From contig CAMGYJ010000006.1 of NCBI GenBank assembly GCA_946122785.1, forward strand, positions 68,573,676-68,637,675: DNA of 64,000 nucleotides, given 5' to 3'. The notes under the pieces were generated by a model. It was not told the DNA's origin. It worked only from the letters and a program-made list of their open reading frames with translations, and did no database searches. Shown in pieces: positions 55,867 to 64,000 of the stretch. Numbering within the stretch: the first letter of the stretch is position 1; each line of letters starts with the position of its first letter. The translations under genes were made by a program, and so were the position numbers. The DNA is from Linum tenue (lineage: Eukaryota; Streptophyta; Magnoliopsida; Malpighiales; Linaceae).

Positions 55867-55992
55867 CATGCTTAATTATAAGCTTTATATTGTTAAACAT
55901 AAGTAAAAATTTCCACTCTAGATAGTTGTCATGCTTAATTATAAGCTTTATATTGTTAAACATAAGTAAAAATTTTCACTCTAGATAGTTGT
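55867..55992 (+). repeat. 63-bp tandem duplication at the CDSP32 exon 1/intron border
   Basis: Two nearly identical copies (55867-55929, 55930-55992) starting CATGCTTAATTATAAGC, with one base difference. The first copy starts exactly where the splice donor of CDSP32 is expected, and no GT is present there. Confidence 0.9.
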
Positions 55993-56759
55993 CATGTCAG
56001 TGCCTCGGTGGCCAAAGAATAAATTTTTTTCTTCAATTGAAAGTTACATTTCGATATTATTTGTTAGATTGTATTCTAAGCATGAAAATTTAAATGCAAG
56101 ATTTTTTTCATTTATTTTTTAATGTTGTATTTTATTTAAATATGAATTTAGCTTTTTAAGAGATTATTTTCAAATATGTTATATATAGTTAAAGTCATCT
56201 AATGTTAATGATTTCCTATTTCTTACATGGTTTGCTAAAATTATCATGAAATATAATAGATTAGCTCCATCACGGGTCAGACTAGGAAAACTGACATAAC
56301 GACGTATAAACTTGTTTGACAATCTTGCTCCAGATACACGAGGAGGAAGAGATCGGGCCAGACCAGCTGATGGGAGACGTGCTATACTACGGCGACAACC
56401 ACGACACGGTGGCGAAGCTGCACTGCCGCGAGGACGTGGAGAAGCTAATCGCCGACCATAAAGAGGACCACAAGCTCATCGTGTTGGACGTCGGGCTCAA
56501 GCACTACGATCCCTGCGTCAAGGTCTACCCGGCGGTGCTGAAGCTGTCGCGGTCGATGGCAGACACTGCGACGTTCGCGAGGATGAACGACGACGAGAAT
56601 GACAGTTGCATGGCGTTCCTCAAGGACATGGACGTGATCGAGGTGCCGACGTTTCTGTTTATACGGGATGGCGAGATCAAAGGGAGGTACGTCAGGTCAG
56701 GGAAGGGGGAGCTGATTGGGGAGATTTTGAGATACCAAGGGGTTTGTGTGACGTATTAG

Positions 56760-58256
56760 TTGAAAGTGAAGTGTCAACCAGTTGGTTCCAATAACTCGAG
56801 TTGTTAGGAGAATGTTATGTTGGATCTTATAAAGGCCCATGTATGGTACTTAACCATTTTCTTACACGCCGCCTCAAACGAAAGCCGACTTATGAGCTTG
56901 AAGTTTGCACAAGCCCGCCATATCATGTGCTTGAAAGACAACAGTTAATATTGGGGGTCATGAGGACTTGAACACGTGACCTCAAGTACAAACCAACTCT
57001 GATACCATGAAGAATTTGATGATGCGGAAGGAAACGAACACAAAAGACAAGGGATTTTACGTGGTATCCTCGATAGATTGATTGATAGAGACTAATCCAC
57101 GGTGAGCTCGGAACGAGCTCACGACTGATATTTTATTAGAGACTACATTGTGATGGCTTGCTTACGACAGGTTCGTAGCTAAACCTTATATAGAGATAGA
57201 CGTAGGGTTAAAACCCTAATGACAACCAATTTTCCTTCTTTTACATGGACAATGCAACAAGGGACTTGGAGGATAATAAATTAATTATTTTTTACTAAAT
57301 AATTAATATCCTCAACATGAAGTGTGTTGATTTGTAGTTAGTTTGTGTCACAATTGAGAGGGAATTGTGAAGAGAAATGTTTGTTATACATGGTGATTAT
57401 GGAATTTGGTGGTGGATTTTCGTATGAGAATATCATCATTATATCAAACATTAAACTTAATAATTAGTTTTCCCTATTATTATTATTATTATTAGGGTAA
57501 TAGGGTGCGCCTAATGATGCCTTGCAAGTAAGCTGCCTTCTAGCACAAGCAAGCTGTCAGAAAAATAGCTTTCGTAGCAATTTCGAGCCTTTTGTTTGAA
57601 GCCTTCAGATATTCAATATTTCATCCAATGCCTTGCCTTTATAGACAAACATACCTACTTTCACGTGGTAGAGGCCCCTGGACTCGACTCTCATCCATGC
57701 GTCTCGAATTGAGCTCCAAAGTAGACTTCACAAACACATTCTCAGACTTGGCCATTTTCAGACAGTTCCCCAGTTTTGGCATAGCCTTTGGATCAGGTTC
57801 AAAAATTTTCTTCTGGACTTCCTATCGAGCTCCTAAGTACTTCAATGTGTAGATGGACACTTCAGCTTCAAAACAAGCCATTAATCTCCAATTTCCATCG
57901 AGCCAATTGTAAGATATGAATCTCCAAAGTTTGTACCATCAAACTATTTTTACACTGAAACAACAGATTAGGTCGACCTAATCCTAACTGAGGTCAACAG
58001 AAAAGTTGACATTACGATGAATTGCAAGTCACCATAGCAAAGTTATTATTATTATTATTATCCGTGTTTGCAAATATTGGTTGTCCTTGCCGCCTACTAA
58101 ATCCCAAGTTGACAAATGGTTACATTGATTTATCCAATATGACTACAGTACAATTTTACAATATGAGCTTTTGAGAATCTGAGTTCTTATAGGTGATTTT
58201 TGTATAAGGGTTTCCAGTTAAAGGTATGGTGCACGTTATTCATTTTGTCCTCAAAG
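56760..58256. other. Region 3' of CDSP32, no supported gene
   Basis: Holds the expected 3' UTR of the CDSP32 remnant, a Copia-like LTR fragment (56880-57316) and two short TTA/TAT microsatellites (57475-57494 and 58043-58061). The 86-codon frame at 57592-57852 shows no family features. Confidence 0.5.
56880..57316 (-). mobile_element. Truncated Copia-like remnant: internal edge plus 5' LTR
   Basis: The plus strand has CTCTGATACCA directly before TGAAGAATTTGATG, i.e. a minus-strand primer-binding site next to an LTR (57008-57316, TG...CA). The flanking 56880-57007 would be internal sequence. No second LTR or coding region is seen. Confidence 0.5.
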
Positions 58257-58265
58257 TTAATTCTA

Positions 58266-60665
58266 GGCAAAATATACTTGTATAACTATAATTATACACT
58301 TAGGAACAATAATAGCAAAATTTTGAAAAAAAAAGGCAAAATACAGTTCCATAGCCAAAACTTTCACGTTTGTGCCAATAATAGCCACATTTGGCGAAAT
58401 ACCACTTATAGCCACCTCCGTCCAATTCTTTAACGCTGTTAACGTTAAGTGTGACTGGGCAAACGGAGCAGCTTACGTGGACCGCCAGTGATTTCCACGT
58501 GGCGAATAATTAAAAAAAAAAAAATACAAAACACGAAATAGCCTACCCACCGACCATTTGGTCGACTTTTCCATCTTACCTTATCTTCTTTCTCTGAAAC
58601 CACCCACCCATCTTCCTTCGAAAGGCGACGAGCACGAAGCACCACGAAGACCATCTTCCTCCGACGCCCCACCTCCGACGCCCCCCCTCCGACGAACCCC
58701 TTATTCCTTCCGCCACCATCAATCTAGACCCTTCTCATCTCCAATCTCGATTTTCCTCGATAATCCGAAAGTGAACCTACCGCCTCCTTCCTCGAGAAAC
58801 ATAACAGAGAATGGGTTGACTAATCGACGCCGAGCTTTGGCCGAATCTTTCTAAGCTTCTTCTCTTCTGCATGCTTAGGAGGAAAGTGGGAATCGACCGA
58901 TTGTACTCTGAAACCCTAATCTTCCCTCGAAGCCGATTTGTCCTCTCCCTCGTCAGTCGCAAGGCTTATTGCACCAACAGAGTACCACGCCTAGTCTCTG
59001 AGTGCTAGTCGAACTTGAGGAAGCTATTCGCCTGGACATGCCTGCAGCTCGCTTGAAGTGCTGGGCAGGAGAAATCGTGAAAGGAGAAGGAGAGGGTTGC
59101 GTCGCAATCGTCGTCGTTGCGAGTCGGAACAGAATCGATTGGAATCGGAATCGCGGAGGGGAGTGAGGATTCGATCAGAAGGGAGTAGAGGATTCGTGGA
59201 GAGTGGAATTTGGGGGAAGAACCCTAATTCCGAAATAGGAATCGATTAGTATAGGAATCGGGGAGAGTGGAAAGTTGAGGATTCGGGGAGAAGAGTCGAA
59301 ATTTGAAGTTTGGGAGAGGAACCCTAATTTTTGTATCGGGCAAAAATAGGGGCTGAAGGATTGGTTTCGATGGAAATGGAATATATAGTCTGATTTTTTT
59401 TTTTAATAATGTAATATATAAGTTTTTATTTTTAATAAATGAATATATGACGTGTCAAGATGACGTGTCAAGACTTGCTTAGTTGGCGCTGACGTGGAAG
59501 TGTTCTTCTCGCCTAATCAGCAAACCGTCTGCTTATTTGACGGTGTTAGTAACGCCGTCAATGTTTCTAACGGAAAAGGCTATATTTGTCCAACAACATT
59601 TTCAAAAGGTGGCTATAAGTGGTATTTTGCCGAATGTGGCTATTATTGGCACAAACGTGAAAGTTTTGGCTATGGAACTGTATTTTGCCAAAAAAAAATA
59701 CATAGATATATAAACTCTTTTGAACCTAGTTTGACAACTTTAACTGTAGTCAGGGACGCCGTGCGACACGTTGTTACCAAGTCCCCATCGTCGACTCCTC
59801 ATGTTCCCGTTTCCGACTTCTCTCTACCCATAGTTGATGCCTCTCTGCTAGCTTCGACGACTCTCTCTCAGTCCACAAATCGTGTTCTCAGAGTCCACAT
59901 CTCCCAGTTGACTCATATCACAGAGGGATGTTTGTAGGAACGTGGATAACTATGGCACCAATTCGAGTTCGACGAGCATCAAAAGTGGAGGTTATACCCT
60001 TTGAAAGCACAACCATTACACCATTCCAACACAACCTTAGGTGATTAGTAATCACTAGACACCACAACCCAAAGAGATGAAAATCTCAACACTCGATAGT
60101 GGGATTAGGGTTCGCCGGGTTCAGATCGATATTCAGGGTTAGTCGGGTTCGATCATGCCATCTTCGCCAGGTTTGACTGTGGATTAGAGTTTGCCGGGTT
60201 CGCCGACCTAGTCTGAAATGGGCAAGGGGGTGCAACAATTGAGGTGTATATTCGCCATCCGGATGATGCATGGCTTCCTTTGTCGAAGTTTGAACGGAGT
60301 TGGAGAGTGGATCGTTGGGATGAGCTGTACTGGATTGGGGTGTGGATCAGCGGATGAGTGTGTTCGTCAAACGAGAGTTAAACTCCTAAATTGGGTAAAA
60401 GTCTATCAAAATGGTAAAGTAACGATCGATAAATTGGTAAAGTTTCTTTTGATCTAACTTTTTAATTAATGAAATTAGAAACATAGTCCACTTGACATGC
60501 CACATTGACGACAATAGACACATCACAAATAACCATTTATCCAGTTAGCTGTCGTGATAATATCGTTAATTTTGTAAACGAAATGACTATATTTTTATGG
60601 TTTTCAAATTTTGGCTATGATTATCACAATTTGAATATTAATTGCTATGCTGGTGTATTTTCCTC
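58266..60665. mobile_element. Outer MULE with nested MULE
   Basis: Left end GGCAAAATATACTTGTATAA and complement of the right end GAGGAAAATACACCAGCATA, with further inverted similarity (AGCAAAATTTTGAAAA against AGCCAAAATTTGAAAA). A perfect 9-bp duplication TTAATTCTA flanks it (58257-58265 and 60666-60674). Its left terminal repeat was split by the inner MULE. Interior 59700-60590 has no recognised gene. Confidence 0.82.
58335..59689. mobile_element. Inner MULE, possible Pack-MULE
   Basis: Almost perfect terminal inverted repeats of about 80 bp: GGCAAAATACAGTTCCATAG at left and its complement at right. The flanking duplication is A9 on both sides (58326-58334 and 59690-59698). The GC-rich interior at 58560-59330 has the look of captured genic DNA, but no protein family is recognisable. 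High TIR identity suggests recent activity. Confidence 0.9.
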
Positions 60666-60674
60666 TTAATTCTA

Positions 60675-63600
60675 CTTTAGAATTGAGACACCACAAAATC
60701 AACTAAACACCAATAAACTGACAAGGAAAGGCTACTTGGACAATGTATTGAAAAGTCCATTGGTCTTGTGTAACGTGAAATTGCATAGTTGAGTCGCTAA
60801 GGGCCCATCCAATTAAGAAGTTGGGTTCTCCAGGCCTACAAAGCTCTCGTCTTCCCGAGATATTTCCAGAGGCCACACGCCACTTCTAATCAACTTCAGT
60901 GTGCATCAAGTTTTCTAATCAAAACCAATAATATTTACCATTAGTATCTTATAAAAAAATTTCTCTAATTTAATTTTATCCAAAACATAAATCGATATGC
61001 ACCTAGATTACTACCGTTTTTCAGAAATCATACTGTACCGGCCAATGGTATAAAAAATATTGCACACCGAATCGCAAACCAAAAAAAAATTTTAATTTTA
61101 TAAAACAGTTAAATTACAACTAAATCATAATTTAGTATAAAATATCGTACCACTAACTTTTTTGTTATAATTTCCACTAGAGTTTCACGACTTTGCTATA
61201 TATTGATAACAAAAATAGATATGTAATTATGTATGGTAGGATTAAGATACTAACATCAACCACCGACAGCCGTCGGTGTGCGAGCGGAGTAAATATTACT
61301 GCCGATGGTTGGTTGCATTTTGCATACGTAGGGACATGGCCAAATACTGTATATTGTCGTCCGTGTCAATTCAATTGTAGTGGCCAGGCCACACACACAT
61401 CACATAGCTAACCTCATTCTACTGTCCTTTTGTGTGCTTGGCCCTTAGAAAAATGGGGAACAAGTCAGAAGCTGCGCCCAAGGATTCGAAAACCTAACAA
61501 CGATAGAGCAAATCTTAATGTGGTTGGTGGGTGCCAAGTTAGTCAACTCGATTTAGATAGTTGGCCTGATCGAACAAGCGAGTTAAGAGTTAATTGTCTG
61601 ATGATAGTTTTAATTTGGTTTAATCCACATATATGTGACGTCATTATATTGTCTATATATTTATAAATTATTATCGAATCTCATATAACATATGGGTAAT
61701 AACATATAAAAATACCAAAATAACAATTCGTATTTGGATCCAACATATAGCAAAAATTCAAATACACTCATAACATTAATATTAAAATGTTCAATTTAGA
61801 ATTCCAAAGATAGGATTAGATGAAGGGGGAACCGAAAAGAGACACATTTCACAAATCAAAAGAAGAAGAAAACTATGCAGTACCGACCTCCAATTCGGGA
61901 ACCTTGATGCGGATCGACCCGCTGAAGTGTGATGCCCATTTTTCTCACCGGGTAGACTCGTGAATTGACAACTTTGATGGGTGCGTACGTAAAAGAGACG
62001 ATTACTGGTAATAATTGTACAATTACGGGTCATTTTTCATCTCATGACCATGACGAATAATATTTTTACACTTCAATGGAAGGCTTTAGATTTTTTGGAA
62101 AAAATTATATGATACGGTCTATAATGACTATTCCTGAATTTCCTCTAAATTTTCTAATCTTGACTGGCAATATCCTGTTAATTAACAACCAAGTTGGGGG
62201 TGCAACTACTCTGGGAAATCAACTTGCACTTGCCAAAATCTGTGTCTCACTCCCTATTTAATTAGCTTGGAAGGCTAAATGGCTAATCCAAGATCAACAC
62301 CTCCACCTAATTATTGGGAATATTACTTGGTCACATCAATGACATTTTCCAACGCAATAAAACATAAAGAAACTATGTAGATTGCAGCTTTCAAGACATT
62401 GTAGCTAGTCACTTCTCAAATTTAATTCCTTTTAGCGACTTCTTGGATCAATCGCTCAATATTCGAAAGCAACCAAATCCAAATTGCAAAAACCCAATCT
62501 CCCTAGAGATTACATTTACAAAGAAGCCAGCTAATCGGTCTACTTTTTCAATTAAATTTATCAACACTTCATAGTTGGTTGTATTACTAGTCTTGTCTCA
62601 CATCAAATGGCACTTGCTAAAATCTCTCTAAATTGAATTGGATGATCCCACCAATCGCGTATTTGCGATGCATTTTATTATTGGAATCACAAAGTGTGAA
62701 TAAGCATTTTCTTTTTTTATAAGATCTACAACTATAAGTCTATAACTATTTCACAATGAACGACAACGTACTCTTTGTGGAGTATGCAATACCCCTAGTA
62801 ATCTCATTATTAGATATCTTTCAACGAATTAAAATAGTTGAATATTGTATTTTGTCAAATTGATGTTAGTATTTGGGTTTAGACAATTAGGACCTGATAC
62901 TTGTATTAACTTGATGCGGCCAACTGGGATTGTGGAGTGGGTTCGGACGTCGAGGTGAATTCTTGGCACAACCCGGTTCCGAGCTCCTTCATTAGAAGTG
63001 AACTCTTAAGAAAGGAAATTTGGAACTATAGTCCATTCGCAATCCACCGCCCCGGTCAATAGTATGATATAAAGCAGATAAAAAGAGGACCTTGGATGAT
63101 CGAAAAATAAATGTTATTACTTATTAGAGAGAATGTGATCTTTGATTCCTTCCTCGAGGCCTTAAATGTTTTATTTATAGCTTCTCCAATCTTCATTAGT
63201 GATTGAGTATCAAATGTGATATGACCGTTGTTTTAGACATTCTTGAATGATTGCGACAAGCGCCGATACCTGAACAACGAGATAGGAAGATGATCCTTAC
63301 ATTTTGATGGGCGGTAGTTCTTGTATGCAACAATACTCAACTTTTCATATAAAAAGGCAAGAGGATATTAAAAATTTACAATGCAGACAATACCAAATGC
63401 TTGTTACCCCAACAATGTCATACTTCAAATGGATAATATTTGGTGGAATATGGCATATCTTAACCCCTTTGATTGCTGCATCCATTTTCTTGCTCTATAA
63501 TAATTTATAAAAAGATCTACAATTCCATGAGTTTGGGCTTCTGTTGCGGACATAAAAACATCCATTTCCATGTCTTCGGATCAATTGATAATAAAGATAT

Positions 63601-64000
63601 CTTCTCTTATTAATGATTGTTGATTACTGCATCATCAATAGTGTTGGACTAAACTAACAATGTGAGATTACCAATTTGATTTTTTTTTAAGCAAAACAAA
63701 TCCAAATGCAAAAATACGAACTCCAAGTCCTAGAGATTTACATATTTACAAAGACGATAGTTGTGACTTAATTATTAAAATTTGACTAATCAACAGTTTA
63801 TCGATGGTTACATTACACGTCGCTTTTGTTTTACGTTTTCATCCAAAAAATTGTTTAAAAAAATCAATTAATCAATGAAAAGAACCCGACCCGACCACTT
63901 GGAGCGGGCGGGGCGGCTCCATGGTCCGCCTCTTCCACAGGTTCACTTCTTTCCGGGGCCTCAGCCTCAATCCTTCCACGTCAGCAGCCGTACCGATCCG
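60675..64000. other. 3.3 kb without a supported gene
   Basis: AT-rich intergenic sequence. A short perfect inverted repeat CACCGAC...GTCGGTG lies at about 61260-61280. The stretch 62870-63260 has LTR-like composition (TTATTTATAGC near 63172), but no borders were found. The last 120 bp (63880-64000) turn GC-rich and may be the edge of a gene or another element beyond the window. Confidence 0.5.

Larger units (their letters stand above)
35116..56759 (+). pseudogene. CDSP32: CDSP32 (chloroplast drought-induced stress thioredoxin) split by a 20-kb TE stack
   Basis: The exon 1 start (35116-35170) encodes MATLTNSLSKPPTLSLP, a transit-peptide-like start. Coding resumes at 55389-55396, and the two sides join in frame across the hAT target duplication. 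Next come a Ser/Thr/Pro-rich transit region, a Lys run, then the first thioredoxin module (VQKIHSATDFNDALKAA, LVVVEWAAS) up to 55866. Exon 2 (56334-56759) carries the second module ([56 protein letters not shown] end). The family is a plastid protein with two thioredoxin modules that reduces peroxiredoxins and methionine sulfoxide reductase under drought and oxidative stress. Defects: the 20-kb insertion, a frameshift at 55714-55715, no GT donor at 55867, and the active site reads HYDPC instead of HCGPC. A functional paralogue elsewhere is likely (inference). Confidence 0.9.

Noticed and set aside
57592..57852. 86-codon plus-strand frame downstream of CDSP32
   Set aside because: No recognisable motif, no splice or promoter context, and AT-rich surroundings; probably chance.
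62870..63260. Possible solo LTR
   Set aside because: The composition is suggestive, but neither termini nor a target-site duplication could be found.

Overview
This is a plant nuclear window, most likely from a eudicot. Evidence: introns with GT-AG borders, a 13-exon membrane-transporter gene, a CDSP32-type chloroplast thioredoxin gene, and dense plant-type transposable elements (hAT, Mutator-like, Copia, LINE, and a large non-coding LTR element). I did not try to name the species. Everything below was read by eye; no database search was possible.

Layout. 1-1945: 3' part of a hAT transposon with a largely open transposase. 2946-10878: an old 7.9-kb hAT with a broken transposase, carrying an LTR-like insert, gene-like fragments and a LINE tail. 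10940-11395: a decayed short hAT. 11974-19315 (minus): an apparently intact 448-residue major-facilitator transporter of the HIAT1/MFSD14 type, with 13 exons whose phases all agree. Its intron 3 holds a Pack-MULE carrying two MAP-kinase exons in sense orientation. Its intron 2 holds a 1.1-kb hAT. 20674-23555: two nested Mutator-like elements carrying a PIN auxin-carrier fragment and a MAKR (membrane-associated kinase regulator) fragment. 23776-34370: a third MULE swollen by a small hAT, a Copia element and, inside that Copia, a solo LTR.

35116-56759 is a CDSP32 gene whose first exon has been split in the transit-peptide region by a 20-kb stack of elements. A hAT (35171-36090) entered the coding sequence. 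A Copia (36092-55384, minus) then landed in the hAT's target-site duplication. A 14.4-kb large retrotransposon derivative (LARD-like, 40562-54933, LTRs of about 4-5 kb, no recognisable protein) landed in the Copia gag. Its left LTR then took a hAT and its right LTR took a MULE. Each step is marked by a target-site duplication. The remaining CDSP32 sequence also has a frameshift, no visible splice donor and an altered active site, so it is called a pseudogene.

56760-64000 holds a Copia remnant, another pair of nested MULEs (58266-60665) and about 3.3 kb with no gene I can support.

How it fits together: only the HIAT1-like gene looks functional. The main interest is a readable insertion history with three to four levels of nesting, repeated capture of host signalling-gene fragments by MULEs, and a LARD/solo-LTR family with a 21-unit minisatellite and an antisense tRNA-like segment.
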